The notes: generated from the sequence alone by a model not told the origin. A stretch of DNA of 64,000 nt from Tomocerus qinae (GCA_020055645.1 CM034546.1:42904001-42968000), one strand, 5' to 3'. Shown: positions 1 to 12,780, counted from the first letter of the stretch. A program made the numbers and translations.

Positions 1-1665
1 GGTCGTTGAGGGGGCGGGCTGGTAACTCTACCATAAGATAGGACCTTTTAGTCTTGACGCTCCTGGCGCCATTTATGACGATATAACTAATTTTGTGACC
101 AAGTTAATTATATGATTGCTCAGTAAAATATATGCTAATTTATTATGCTAAAAGACGCATCTAAAATATTTTATGCCAATATATCAACAATTCGAGGGTG
201 AATAACATTTCATTAGATATTACAAGATACGGACAAATGAAAGTTGGTCTAAAGTCTAAAACGAACAAGCAAAAATATTTTATGTAACTGGGCATCAATA
301 AAACGGATTGCTTTTCTTAGTAGCCTTTGGTATAAAGCTGTCATCTCTTACCAATAAACCTGCATGAAATAATTGAACTGAAAGCAAGGAGATTTAAAAA
401 AAATTGAAATTAAAATGTTAAGACACTAATCAGTACAGAAGTAGATCAGTAATCATTAAAACTAGAGTACAGAGTGATTTTGACATTCACGGTATAATTG
501 TCCACACAAAACACACGCAAAAAATTTAACAATATGGAACACAGCTTATATAAAAATAAATTTAGACACGAACACTCACAACATAATATATGCCAATATA
601 TATTATGAGTGTTCGTGTCATGGTGTATATACAATATATACACCATGATATGAAGGTGGCGTGTATAGTTCGGTTTCCAAGACTTGCGGCACCATTTAAC
701 ATCATATCAATAGATGACTGGTACAAAGTACAAACTGAGTTTATTTAATTGAATATTTATTTCCAGTAGCTTCTGAGGAATTAGATTACCATAACACAGA
801 TAAATCATCATTCTTCAGTACATACAGCAATGTCGAAAATTTGCATAACAATAATTGAAGTATTAACTTCTTTTACAATGAATAATTATTCTCCTTAATC
901 TACATTAATAGACCTTCGTAGGGACCAAATTCTATATAGACAATGTTTCAGACAAAAGTATCTAGGTAATCATCAATTATTCATTGTTATACCTTACTTG
1001 TGTGTTTCGGCTCGGATGGATGTGCTTCTGAGAAATATTAATACTTTGCTGACGTCAATCTATTTTTACAAAACACAATGTAGTTCTTACCCTACTTTAC
1101 AACATGATTTGTATTGTAATATAACACCTCGCTTCCTAAACCTAAAATGTAGAGTTTATTCATATTTTTCAAAAATTTGTCTCTATAATCACCAAATTCA
1201 ATTATGACATTAAGATTGCGATTGGTAATGTGGTATTCACGTTCATTCACTGCAAGCACCTACAGCTTACTAGAGGTTCTGTTTCTCAGCTATTTTGACA
1301 CCTGTAGAAATTTTGTTGAACATTACTTTCAGTTTTCAGAGTTTCATTATAAAATTCTTAGAATTATTCTAGTAAGTTTTTCACCAATGTTTTTAAAATC
1401 GGAGGTGATTAATCTAAACCTTCTACACAAGAAATTCTATTAATTATCATCTTTTATTTCCCAAAATTGTTTGGATATACTATTTACTACCACCATACGT
1501 AATAGTTACAGCATACCATGTGGTATATTGTGGTAATTGACCTTAGGCCTACACTACTACCTTCCACTTTTTAAATTATTTTGTGACAATTAGTTTAAGT
1601 GTTAACATAGTTAGCTTAGGTTATGCAAATCAGGATATTAGCGATTGTCGTATGGAACCGTTTGC
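1..1665. other. Intergenic stretch with duplicated flank
   Basis: I see no convincing gene here. The part from about 470 to 1090 is an old duplicate of 31205-31765, and its second half also matches 36712-37010; shared words include TAGACAATGTTTC and AAGTATCTAGG. Short open frames on both strands (for example 998-1443) have no recognisable motif and are not conserved between the copies. The AATAAA at 1453-1458 (minus strand) could serve the IR1 transcript. Confidence 0.6.
567..648. repeat. Two adjacent hairpins
   Basis: The word GACACGAACACTCA near 569 is repeated inverted as TGAGTGTTCGTGTC near 606-619. Directly after it CATGGTGTATATA (about 619) is inverted as TATATACACCATG (ending about 647). 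These are two back-to-back perfect stems, probably debris of a small fold-back element. No function can be assigned. Confidence 0.7.
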
Positions 1666-3639
1666 TTATTTCTTGAAAAAACTCACCTTCGTAAAAGATT
1701 TTCGACTAAGCTTTTCCACCATTATGTTAAAGATATTATATTGACATGTCATTCCACAATGACATAACCCAGTCCCTAAATATTTGAATGTGTATATCGC
1801 TAATTGAAGTGGAGATAAGAAGCAGAAACAATTTCGGATAGACAAAATAATTTTGTAACGAAACAGTTCCAAGTAAAATGAGAAGAGGATTCCAAGAAAT
1901 AAATATGCACACAAAATAAAAATCGTGTGTATCTTCATTCCTAAGTTGATGGCCACGGGCTGACTCTCTTCATGCATCGCTTTGAAATATGATCGTTTAG
2001 ATGGCTCGTATACAGTGTGTTCAAACTGTTCCATCCAATAATTTAACAATCCTTTCTCCAGCATCCGTTGGAAATACGATTGAAAATTGTGACGGAAACA
2101 GTACATAAACTTATTAGAAAAAGGTTTTGTATTGGTGATGTCCTTGGTCATTATGCAACGCCCACTTGAAGACGTCTTTTTGGGAATATTTGCCACCATA
2201 TATTTTCCAAAATGCTTCGGCGTGAGGTCGAAAACTTTTTTCGAAAAGTTGGTCACCAATCCAAGAATTATTGGGTCAATATTTCTAGTATTCGGGCTTT
2301 TTTCTTCTATGTCATAAATGTAAACACTTGAATTCATCTTTTCCAACATTTTCTGTTTAACGAATAAGTCAGTTTTGTCTGGTTCCAATCCAAGTCGATC
2401 GTCTTTCAACGCCAGTAGTCTGTAGTTGTTGTCAACTAGTTCTTTGAAACCCGAAAATTCTTTTTTTTCTGGGGGAGCAATGATTTCACTTGTTATCCAG
2501 GTTGCATAGAGAGTAGTAATTGTGAATCCCGTGGTAGCTATTACCAAGAACAGCTGACTCCTTCTGCTATAGGAAACTCCCTGGTCTAAAAGAACAGCCA
2601 CCAATGACATCAGGATCCATTCTAGATTTTTGGCTGGGGTAGAATTCGTCATTCCGAAAGATAAAATTAAAAACGAGAGTGGAAAAAGAGAGAAGATGAG
2701 GAGCCAACAGGGAAGGTCGAAAGTATTCTGAATCAACACCGACAGAGGGACGGAATGGAAATCAGGTGATGCCTCACAGTAGTAAGGGACCTCTTCTATA
2801 AAGTATTCAATGAATATCTTGCTGTACCACTTGTAGAGGTGCACATCAGTATAACTTGCCAACATTGAAATCCATCCACAAAAATTTTCTCCCATTAAAC
2901 TTCTTTGATTTCTTGCATAAACGGCTGTAAAGTTTAATTTATCGGCCATTTCTTGGACTGATCTGAATGGTGGGTGACAAGGTACTTTTCCTTTTTTCTT
3001 CCAAACATACATAGAATTTTTGCATTGTGGCCGTTGAACAGGGAAAGGGGAATTCCATAATTTGGTCATCCCTGCAATTCGGATACCTTGTAAATTTCCA
3101 TTCAAAGAGTACCAAACTCTTTCCCACTCCTCATCTTGGACTTGTATATCGGCAATAAAGTTTTTGTGTTTGTAGAGATGTCCTGTAAAGACTGAACTGC
3201 GAGTAGCATTTTCCATCACCAATACGAACAATGGACTTGTCAACTCTTTACTGAAAAGTGGTGACATTTTCGGTTTAAATTTCATTTTGTCATAGACTAT
3301 CATGAATACAGACTGATGACGATTGATCTCTGACCCAAAGAACGGGATTAAAGATCCAATCGGAATGTATGGCTCCATTAGAATATTCACACTGCACACG
3401 TTGTTTGAGATATCCCGTAGGTTTTCTGTAAATCGGTTGGTTCTGAGGTTGTATTTGAGTGAAGAAACAGTCCACGGTTGTACATGCTGATTTGACAGCA
3501 AGAACGTCGTCCCCCAAACAGCACCAGGAAATATGATCAAATTATAGTCGCAATTTCTGTAAAACGAAATATTTCGGAATCCGTTGGCCGTCTCGATCCA
3601 AAACAACACAAACAAACTAAAAAACGTTTGAAATTTCAT
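1666..3639 (-). CDS. Ionotropic-receptor-like channel IR1 (intact, single exon)
   Basis: Predicted divergent ionotropic chemoreceptor of the variant iGluR (IR) type, 657 residues, uninterrupted. It starts with a hydrophobic signal peptide (residues 1-20), followed by an extracellular region with paired cysteines and N-glycosylation sites. M1 lies about residues 308-328 (PCWLLIFSLFPLSFLIL). A pore-like stretch follows (SLVAVLLDQG, about 345-354). M3 is about 361-386 and includes TTLYATWITSEIIAPP, the IR counterpart of the SYTANLAA block. M4 is about 570-592. The sequence FSGFKEL after M3 matches the start of the S2 ligand-binding lobe in IRs. The usual glutamate-binding residues are not evident, as expected for divergent IRs, so no ligand can be named. 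A likely poly(A) signal lies about 210 bases downstream. IR2 and IR3 in this window are broken paralogues. Confidence 0.85.
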   Translation of the reverse strand: MKFQTFFSLFVLFWIETANGFRNISFYRNCDYNLIIFPGAVWGTTFLLSNQHVQPWTVSSLKYNLRTNRFTENLRDISNNVCSVNILMEPYIPIGSLIPFFGSEINRHQSVFMIVYDKMKFKPKMSPLFSKELTSPLFVLVMENATRSSVFTGHLYKHKNFIADIQVQDEEWERVWYSLNGNLQGIRIAGMTKLWNSPFPVQRPQCKNSMYVWKKKGKVPCHPPFRSVQEMADKLNFTAVYARNQRSLMGENFCGWISMLASYTDVHLYKWYSKIFIEYFIEEVPYYCEASPDFHSVPLSVLIQNTFDLPCWLLIFSLFPLSFLILSFGMTNSTPAKNLEWILMSLVAVLLDQGVSYSRRSQLFLVIATTGFTITTLYATWITSEIIAPPEKKEFSGFKELVDNNYRLLALKDDRLGLEPDKTDLFVKQKMLEKMNSSVYIYDIEEKSPNTRNIDPIILGLVTNFSKKVFDLTPKHFGKYMVANIPKKTSSSGRCIMTKDITNTKPFSNKFMYCFRHNFQSYFQRMLEKGLLNYWMEQFEHTVYEPSKRSYFKAMHEESQPVAINLGMKIHTIFILCAYLFLGILFSFYLELFRYKIILSIRNCFCFLSPLQLAIYTFKYLGTGLCHCGMTCQYNIFNIMVEKLSRKSFTKVSFFKK

Positions 3640-5713
3640 TTTTATGATAAGTTAAGTCAGGACCGGTCTGATATTAAGTGGAAGGTACATAGACTGAAGA
3701 ATCCTTCACAGACTCGACTTGGTTGTCCTAAGTGACCAATTCCAAAAGTTATATTATATTATAATGTACTACTACTAGCCAATAGATTTTGTTCTTATAC
3801 TTTTTCTGTTTCTGTTACTGTTTCTATTTTACATTTTTTCGGAAAATGAGCCCTCTTGAAATTATAATTTCAAATACGATAGAAATTATCACAAACATAA
3901 AAAATCGCAGGAAAAAGTTTTGTAAAATGACACCTGTCTTTATGAATCTCAGAATCCCTACCTTCAACACAGTTCTACACAATGCAAAACATTCTCTTAG
4001 CAGAAGAATTGAGAATCTGAATAATAACCTTGTTGTACACTGCCAAAGATTAATATCCCCATAACCGACTTTACAATCTAATTACATATCTTAATATAAC
4101 ATAACTTAAAAATAATATTAACTTAACTTACTTACTTAACTTAAAAATAATATAAACCCTCCTTACAGTATTTTTGTAAGTTTGGATCAAGGCTACATTT
4201 TACAGTAAACATGTAAGTTGGAAGCTAAATGGTCTGTTGATTAAATAAATAAATAAATAAATAAATAATAATGCCTAGAATATCTATTGGTATAAGTCGA
4301 CCAACTGACAGCTTCACGGAAAAATTGTTATTGTACACGTACATCAAACATTCCTTGAAAGTGGTTACTGTTTTGTAGGGTACACATGGGATAACAACCA
4401 GGCATCTAGAAGGAAGTTCAGAGAAATGTAAATAGACTAACTTTAGAATAAGTTGTTAAAGCATATACCGGACTTTACCCGGAAGTTAATTACATGGAAG
4501 GACTTTTGAAGAAGGTAAATAGACAAAGAAAATAGAAATAGACTGAGTTTATATGAAGGTCCATTGTACATATTCCACCCAAGCTATATCAAGTTTAAAT
4601 ATGAATTACTATTACAGAAATATTGTACCTTGCCAAATAATAAATCTGGAGAATAAGCTTCTGTTAGTGAAAACTAGTAAACCATATTATAATGAATGAT
4701 CTTAATGTTTAACAATTACGATTGGTTATATATTGACTAGGTTAGAATCTGATGCATTAAAATGATTATTTTTGATAATTAATTAGATCAAAATGCATAG
4801 TGTGAGGCGTTTGTGAATAAACTGGATCTGGGTTAAAATATATTCTAACCAAATTCTGTTCCAGTTAAGTTTTATGGAAGATTTCTTCGTTCTTGATTCT
4901 AAATTACTGCCAAATTATAGATTCATCCAATTAAAATTGGCCTTGTCAATTTTTAGAATTCCTTTGTAATTGTAATGATTTGGAGAGTAAAAAATGAAAC
5001 ACTTCAGGAGCACAACCTGCGGAGCCAAACCACAGGTTACCACACACAAGTGTGGCAACATGAATATTTGATGATAACCAAGATTCTTCTGTTAGAAACA
5101 TAGAAGTCTATAGAATTTGTTTCTAATAATAAGTAAGAACTATTGATGAAGGGGAATGGAATATTTATTGTATCACCACTTCAAGTTTATTGTAGTGTAC
5201 TTTGTGATAGTCTGGAAGAGTAGAGGCGCAAGTAGATCTAATGGCGTGTACACTGAAGTAGTTCTGAGATAGCAGCAGACATAAAAGCCATCGACTTTAG
5301 TCCAAAGCAGCAGTTCTAATTTCTTTAGTGCAACAGCAAGAATTTGCATGATTATAAATGCATGAAATACTTGAGGATGCATTCAGAATAATAAAATTGA
5401 AAGGGAATCATATAGTAAAGGAGAATATTTGCATTAACATTTAAAATATTATTGTCAGCAATAAAACTTTATATTACAAGATAGTATAATATCTTTCTTT
5501 AACTTTAGAATGCATAGAAAGCCAGTTGCTCGAAATGAAAAAATATCTTTGCAATATAAAACAACAAGGCGGACAATTACAAACACTGATCGCACTAAGA
5601 TATACCATTTCAAGTTTTACGATGTATTTAGGGTAGAAATCTTCAATTGCAATGCCGTACAAGAATTAGGATAGCATTTCGTTAGCTAAATCGTCGACTG
5701 AATTATCTATCAA
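3640..5713. other. Intergenic, no clear gene
   Basis: This stretch holds the IR1 upstream region (an AT-rich TATAATATAATATAA-like run on the minus strand near 3747-3762 could be its core promoter) and a possible retroelement tail at 3789-4268. The remainder, including open frames at 5173-5662 on the minus strand, shows no motif that I recognise. Confidence 0.5.
3789..4268 (+). mobile_element. Possible 5'-truncated LINE tail ending in (TAAA)n
   Basis: A 91-codon open frame rich in basic residues (3789-4064) is followed by an AT-rich 200-base segment and a run of TAAA units at about 4236-4268. A short C-terminal coding remnant, a 3' untranslated stretch and a simple-repeat tail are typical of dead-on-arrival non-LTR retrotransposons. 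No reverse-transcriptase motif is present, so this rests on architecture alone; a random frame beside a microsatellite is the alternative. Confidence 0.25.
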
Positions 5714-5939
5714 CAGGGAACAAAAAAGGACCTTTTTTGCCTTTTACCTTTTTTATAAAAAAGTTAGGAGTAAGATTTTAAAAAAGCAGTCCTTTTTGCC
5801 TTTTTTGATGTAGCAGAGTGCCCCATTTACTTCACTGTAACTTAAAACTATGTAAATAAGGTAAAAAAGGTAAAAAGGACTGCTTTTTTAGAAAAAGTAG
5901 TACTTCTTACCTTTTTTAAAAAAGGAGTACCTTTCCCTG
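5714..5939. mobile_element. hAT-type MITE with 8-bp target duplication TCTATCAA
   Basis: The element starts CAGGGAACAAAAAAGG and ends CCTTTCCCTG, so its ends are inverted repeats. The 8 bases before it (5706-5713, TCTATCAA) are repeated exactly after it (5940-5947). An 8-bp duplication and CAGGG-type ends are hallmarks of hAT transposons. At 226 bases and without coding capacity it is a non-autonomous MITE. It is itself fold-back: AAAGCAGTCCTTTTTGCC reappears inverted near 5866. A degenerate relative sits in RTK-B intron 3 near 24008-24270. Confidence 0.9.
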
Positions 5940-6074
5940 TCTATCAATTACATGACGGCGTTAAGATCCTCTACTTTCTCCATTGGTAATAATAATAATA
6001 ATAAAGTGATTAGTTCCGGAACTAAGATTTAGCAGTTACAGAAAAAATACACCTTATATAAGGAAGATAGGTTA

Positions 6075-6292
6075 TCACTACTAATGATAATCATGTTGTT
6101 CGAGTTGCGCAGTGAAAATTTCCGTAGGTCGGTATGTTTGTTTATATCACCGTGTGTTAATTTGAGGCTCTGTCCAATCACCATCACCACTAATGATAAT
6201 CATGTTGTTCGAGTTGCGCAGTGAAAATTTCCGTAGGTCGGTATGTTTGTTTATATCACCGTGTGTTAATTTGAGGCTCTGTTCAATCTCTT
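6075..6292. repeat. Tandem duplication, period 109 bp
   Basis: The block beginning TAATGATAATCATGTTGTTC at 6082 recurs at 6191 with only a few changes through GAGGCTCTG. It abuts the large palindrome at 6349 and may have formed with it. An open frame at 6193-6375 is produced by the repeat and is not believed to be a gene. Confidence 0.9.
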
Positions 6293-6348
6293 CTTATAAG
6301 TGTTATAGGTGGGACATGTGCATAGATAATTCCATATGTGTATCTGTG

Positions 6349-7465
6349 GTGTATGAATTTAAGAGATGTGTATGAAAAAAAATTTGAAATTCGATAATGA
6401 ATATCAACTAATGATAACCTATGCAGAAAGGGGAATGTGAAAAACAGTTTCTTTCCGATTTTTGAGGCACCGCCCCCTTCCCGCCGGACACACCCCCCGA
6501 AGGTCGAAAAGCATTTACAAAAAATCTCGGTAACTACATGACCGATTTGAATGAAATTTTTTTTAAAATGAATGAGATAATATTTGCCCCAGGGGTTCTG
6601 CGATTCATTTCAAAATTCGAACTCCATCATTCAAAATAAATTTCAAAATTTTGAAAAAAGGCGTTTTTTTGAAATTTATCGCCTATAGAGCAAATCTTAC
6701 TGTAATAGCTATAGAAATAGCTAGTTATCATATTGCATCAATATGACCTCTGAAAATGTCAAAGGTCAACTTTTTGAAACGCTCCAATATATCTTGTGTG
6801 ACCTATCAATCAGCATCTAAATAACTCGAGCAGAACGATTATGATGTAAAATGCCATAATTTTTTTACTAGTAAAAGGTCAAAGATCAATTTGTGACAAT
6901 GTTATCTTTGTTATTTTATAGAAATTGACCTTTGACCTATTATTGGTACAAAATTTGTGTCATTTTACATCATAATCGTTCTGCTCGAGTTATTTAGATG
7001 CTGATTGATAGGTCACACAAGATATATTGTAGCGTTTCTTAAAGTTGACCTTTGACATTTTCAGAGGTCAAATTGATGTAATATTATAACTGGCTGTTTG
7101 TATAGCTATTACAGTAAGATTTGCTCTATAAACGATAAATTTCAAAAAAATGACTTTTTTCAAAATTTTGAAATTTATTTTGAATGATGGAGTTTGAATT
7201 TTGAAATGAATCGCAGAACCCCTGGGGCAAATATTATCTCATTCAATTTAAAAAAAATTTCATCCAAATCGGTCATGTAGTTACCGAGATTTTTTGTAAA
7301 TGCTTTTCGACCTTCGGGGGGTGTGTCCGGCGGGAAGGGGGCGGTGCATCAAAAATCGGAAAGAAACTGTTTTTCACATTCCCCTTTCTGCATAGGTTAT
7401 CATTAATTGATATTCATTATCGAATTTCAAATTTTTTTTCATACACATCTCTTAAATTCATACAC
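6349..7465. repeat. 1.1-kb near-perfect palindrome (fold-back element)
   Basis: The left end GTGTATGAATTTAAGAGATG is matched inverted by CATCTCTTAAATTCATACAC at the right end. The two arms (about 540 bases each) stay similar all the way to a centre near 6905-6920. Conserved inside both arms is a GC-rich block (about 6468-6502 and 7313-7347) and an AT-rich body. There is no long open frame. The arms differ at scattered positions, so this is a genuine old inverted duplication and not an assembly echo. It is best read as a fold-back transposon or MITE dimer. Confidence 0.85.
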
Positions 7466-9494
7466 TGTGTCGGTATTCGTGTAGGTTGTATGTATCAAGA
7501 GATTTCCGTGCCACTGTACTAGAAGTAGACGATAAACGGTAAAAGTTTGACTTGCGCGGTGACCAATTCCGTTTGTATGTTGTCATTCTGTGTACTGTCA
7601 TTTAAGTCTCCTATCACTAATCACTTACAACAAGGCGCGATATATTTCATAACAGAATTAGTGCATACATTCTTTATGCCAATTTTTCCAGCTCTCAGTG
7701 CTGAGTGCTCTCAGGGATCCCATTATTTCATGTGCGGGAAAATTTATAATTGGTCCATTTACATTGAATTGTCATATTTCTCAATTTCGCAACCAATAGT
7801 TTAGTTCAAAAAAGAAAGAGACAAAATGTGGTATAGATATTTGGAGGAAACTCTAAAATTAGAACTAAGTGGAATATTGTCTGAAAATACTTCACTTTTA
7901 TATGTGCAACATTTTTTGTCTCCTATTTACAATTAAGGACACCTATCACAGTTAGTTGCTAACGAAATAAACATAAATTCCAAAATGTATTGCCGAAGTA
8001 TGCCTTAATTGTTGTTCAAGCCGAAACTCCATGTTAACCTTCCCGGCTATTTCACTACCTTAGCGGAAGTGGCAGCGCAATAAATAAAAAGATAGTTCTA
8101 ATTTACGTTGTGTTCACCTTTGCGCTCAGATATTCCATGATAAACATTTCGGGTCAACCTCCATTGAATTTAAAATTTGTTTTTACATCCAGTTTAATTG
8201 TTCCCAAAGTTGGTGTTTGATTTTTATGGGGGTTACAATTTTGGAATCGTGGACTATCCATAAACAAAATGTGGTGGTTGGGTTTTTGATATCTCTAATT
8301 TTAAGGCTTAAAAAAGTTATTTCTAAAAAAGTGAGTCCGTTTTCGTTTCTGTAAAGCAGCAGAGCACTAAGACAGGAATGGAACTCAAGAATAATGGTAT
8401 CAGCTAGAAAAGTCCCAGATAAAAGTTTGAACTCTTGAAAAAATTACAATCAAAATTATTCAGTTGTCTAATTGACCGCTTGACGCTACATTGATGCTAT
8501 TACTTGACTTCAAAATGGTCCATTATCAATTAATGGCAGTATGCATAATGGTGGTTCGGTTAGGGTACTGTAAACCGCGAGTCAAACTTGTGATCATGTT
8601 AGGCGACTGGAGTAACTTGCCAGTACCCACAATTCTATTTCGAAATAAAAAGATGACTCTAGATTCGTACTAAGGCGAAGTTTTGGAATACTTTTTGACT
8701 ATGAATGTAAAATCTTTACATACCGTCCCACCAAATGAGAAACCGTAGGAGGATCAATCGGAATTAATATAAAAAATCTGTGTATCTGTTAGATTTTTAT
8801 TTCATTCTAATCATCGTACAATTTATGCCCCGGACTAAACACTAGCTTTATTTATTACAGGGCCTGGGCCCTGTGACCGCCTAGTAATGTATAACCTTAT
8901 AGTTAATGATTGTCATGTCAGCAATACTAATTGTACCAATAATGTTCACTATGAATGATGTCATTGTCTAAGATTGAATTTCTATTTAATGATGTTAAGC
9001 CTTAATTTTACTGTTCATAATGCATCCTAAAGGTTTTCATGCAACATAATCAAAAATAAATCAATAATTTTAATTCAATCAATTATTATTTATGGATTGA
9101 CATGATTTACAAGCTGACAGATACTAAAATATTCAAGCGAAGAAATTTTCTTTGCATTGGCTAGGGGTTTGCATACATACTATTAATTGACTTTTTGTTA
9201 TTGGTTTGCAAGCAGAAAAGCTTCAACACGTTTGCAATCGATTATCCTATAATACATGTGCTTGTCACTTTAAAACAACAATGACTTCCCAAATGGTGTC
9301 AAAAATATCAGAAGTTCTAGCACAAATACTACTCAATTATTTTAAATACCAAAGCCAATTTATGTACACGGTTAAGGTACCCAAACCTACACAGCCATTA
9401 TATTATTATTTTCTATATTTAGCTCTATATTTTTAGACAATTGTTTTTCTTTTTTATTACATTTAAAGAAAACGTTTTGTAATTGGAATATCAA
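7466..9494. other. Intergenic between palindrome and GR1
   Basis: No gene is recognised. Short open frames at 7547-7804, 8491-8673 and 9206-9436 lack motifs. The only notable signal is the GC-rich self-complementary repeat at about 8835-8890. A minus-strand AATAAA at 9453-9458 probably serves GR1. Confidence 0.5.
8840..8888. repeat. Repeat with CAGGGCCTGGGCCCTG core, copy 1
   Basis: The sequence from ACTAGCTTTATTTAT through the self-complementary core CAGGGCCTGGGCCCTG to GTGACCG is repeated in inverse orientation at about 55850-55893. Relative to each GR gene both copies lie downstream of the stop codon and in the same relative orientation. It may be a solo transposon end or part of a duplicated GR flank. 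Confidence 0.65.
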
Positions 9495-11018
9495 TTAAAA
9501 AGCCAAAAGCAAGCGTGCAATATTTTTCAACAATGTCATAAGGAATTTAATAGAGTACATCTTTTTGACGCTTCGGAAATTTCCCATTTGAATTTTACAC
9601 GGCTTGCAGGAGTTTCGAACTTTATAGAGAAATGTATTGGCTTGAAACGAAAGAGGTTTCTCGGGATCTTCAGTCAGCTGCACAGCTGGTATGTCATTTT
9701 TCCATGAATTAATAGCCTTACGGGTGCATTTGAAAATTGTTGCGAAAAATATTAGATATAATGTCCAAAAGATTGACGTGACCAAACCGAAAGAGACGAG
9801 GAAGCAATTGACGAAAAGACCATTTTCTGAGTGAAAGCGAAGGACGATGTAGAAGACTATTAAGACCGCTCTACTGAACATGAAATGGACTATTGCGTAC
9901 GTATTAGCAAAGAATGAATTAGTTAAAGTATCCAACACTTGGAAACATCGGTAGGTATGGCAGATATTTTCGGCTGTCCGAAGCTCAGGATTTGTGTGGA
10001 ATATTTTACGCCGCCCTCTTCGTCCTAAACTAAAATGGAAAATTAAAATAATTTTTATTGTAATTTCATTGAAAATATCTAGAAAGACAAAAAAGACACA
10101 ATTTTGCTGATTTTGATAGGAATAAAGCAATTTTTTTTACCTTTTTCATGCCTTGTGCACGGTTGATTAATATAATTATTGTAAAGCCTTATATGAAACC
10201 AAATCTTACGTAATTTCTGCCGAAAATTCATTAACAGCACTGATGTAAATAAAAATAGAGGCGAAATAGAAGTTTGCTAGTATCCATGTTGTCCAGTAGT
10301 ACCAAATGGTCAAAATACAAGTGAAACCGATGGTGAAAACATTCAAATATTCTTCTGGTAAGGCAGATGTGAAGAACAAAAATTCCCTTGGCATTAACAT
10401 CGGATGAAATGCGTAAACGATTGGGAAGTAAAATGATAATGACAGGGCAAAGAAAAGATTTAATTCACACAAAATTTCTTTGAAGCGTTTTTTAGATTTC
10501 AAACCTGTAAATAGATTAATTTTATCATGTTGGTATAAAAGATTTTATAAAATCGGCGATTTTAATATGAATAAATAGTTTATCCTACCTTTTTTGTACT
10601 TATCAATAGATTGTATGAATATTTGAACTTTATTTATCCAAGATATGATTTCATCTAGGTAGTAAAGGCTACATAAATGAAATATCAGTTTCATCACCAT
10701 TCCCATGGCGTACATCGAAGCAAATTGGCCATGACGTTTTGATAAATGTGTTTTGTCGACAAAGTTGGACAGAACAGGAATATAGTGGCGTCCCATGAAA
10801 ATAATTAATAGTACAGAATAAGCTACAGTAACATAAACTTTTCGCCTTTGGTATTTGTCACTTGTGATAGAAATGATTTTCGAGTTTTCATTTTGAGAAA
10901 ATTCAGATGCCTTTTTCAAACGAAAGGGAATTGCTCCACAAAAACTTGCACCCCGAATTAGCAAACTGTGAAATAGAATTACTCTGTTCCATACGACCAT
11001 CTTTCCAGGGTTGTGCAA
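9495..11018 (-). CDS. Gustatory-receptor-like 7TM protein GR1
   Basis: I assemble three exons on the minus strand: 11018-10589, 10504-10210 and 10029-9495, giving 419 codons with GT-AG introns of phase 1 and phase 2. The product is very hydrophobic with several predicted membrane helices and no signal peptide, as in the insect gustatory/odorant receptor superfamily. Start and intron phases are the same as in GR2 (52621-54525), and the two share the N-terminal pattern FxGAxPFxL/GAVPYHW and the C-terminal block (SCKPCKIQMGNF versus SCQTCKFYIGRF). The family C-terminal TYxxxxxQF motif is not preserved, so it is a divergent receptor. A second Met seven codons in is an alternative start. Likely a chemosensory membrane receptor; ligand unknown. 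Confidence 0.75.
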
Positions 11019-12780
11019 ATGACTGTTTATGTAAAAGTTTGTATTGGATACGTAATTAGTTTATGTCAGCTATAAATTATTAGTCTTATAGATTAACGTA
11101 GTTAGGCTCACTTTTAAATCCGATATTTATATGAATAAAAAATTCTAAGCTGATTTTATTTACTTCAGTTTTCGATGGAATGTAGACGAAGGGGTTATAA
11201 AACTAAAATACGAATGCTAATTTTTTGCTGGATTTCTCACATTTATAGTTCCATGGCTCAAGGAATGAAATATCAAAAGAAAACAGAAAAGTAAGTATAA
11301 GCATTCCAAAATTGCAATACGGGTATTAAAGTTAATGTCGTAATTGTCGTACATACTTCTCTGGTAGTTTTTTCTAGCTACATGCAAAATATGTTAGATA
11401 TACTTAAAAACTTAATTTTATGTTATTCATATTAAACAATAGTGTCAGATAGATAAAAGTATAGTTCAATACTGCACAGGACCAATTTTACACAGTATGA
11501 TAACACCATTTTAGAAATTGGTAAATTAAGTTGTTTATGAAACATAGCCCTAAATTGGCAATAATTGTAGCCCGGACGGAAAACTTACAGTGTCAATACA
11601 ATTCAAGTAACAATTATTTTAATTGCTACATCAATTCTGAGTTTCTGACAGTCGAATTTTTATGAATAAATTATTACATTGATGGTAAAGTTGTCTGTAA
11701 TTCATTTGTAATTGTTTCTAAAACCTAGAAAAGGACTGAAAACGAATACGATAATAAATATGCATTAAAATGGTTTAGTTTTCTTATAGATACTACAAAA
11801 AGGCATGTTTTTAAAATGGAGCAGTTCCTTAAATGTTTCGCCACTTTAAATACTACGAAAATATTTCAATTTGTATGTATAATCACCTTGACCATGTTGA
11901 GAATTGGACCTTGTTTACATTATATAGTAATAGGAAAAGCCAAAGAGAAGTTTTCCAGTATTTCCTGATTGCTGCTAAACTGTGCATTCACTGGATTGGC
12001 AACCTAGCTGTGTAATTGTACTTATTATTAAACTACCGTGTTTCTGAAATGACAATTCAAATGTTTACTAATTCTATTTGGTCCCCATATGTTGCCTTAT
12101 GTATTGCTACTGATTTCTTTGTAACTTGAGAACACATAATTTACACACACATATGGATAAAAAATTATTAAATAAAAATATCGTTCTTTAATTCTGTTTA
12201 ATTTACCATTTCGTATTAATTTTTATATCATTTCTAATGAAACATCCGCTTACATCAAATTAAAAATAGGAAATTGGATATATCATTCATTACATGTGAC
12301 GAATGCAGATGGAAAGTAAAACTTGCATCGGTAATCATACTGTAATCAGAGATAAGTCTGACCTTGACCAATATTTCCTCAATCATTATTTTTATTTACT
12401 ATTGCACACATAAGGTAATCTGTCTATAATTAATACCCTACATTGGCACATCATATCATGAATAAGCAGAAAACATTATTTTCTGTGACTGGGGGGAGAA
12501 ATTAAATGAAAATAAATGTTTTATAACTGGTTTTATTATCAATAAGTTTTTTACCGCAACAATTACTTGGGTGAATAAATCTTAAGCTCTTACTAGTAAG
12601 TATAACTTTCTTACGTGACGGACGACAGATTTGATTTAACACTATACAGCGGTTTAAAGTTGAAACTTTAAAACAATTTCGCCGTATCTTTTAATTGAAC
12701 AAAGAAGGCAAAACGTAATATAAAAAATAAAAGAAATTATACGGTTGACGAATCACGTACTTGCTTAAGCGTAAAGTGAG
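11019..12780. other. Intergenic between GR1 and RTK-A
   Basis: AT-rich sequence that must contain the divergent promoters of GR1 (minus) and RTK-A (plus). I see no gene, clear TATA box or repeat here. The 60-codon frame at 11833-12015 has no motif. Confidence 0.5.

Noticed and set aside
5714..5939. Possible CRISPR-like or regulatory array of AAAAGG / CCTTTT units
   Set aside because: The pattern is the fold-back interior of a MITE with a clear 8-bp target duplication in an animal genome.
7547..7804. Open frame next to the palindrome
   Set aside because: Low-complexity hydrophobic translation without motif or conservation elsewhere in the window.
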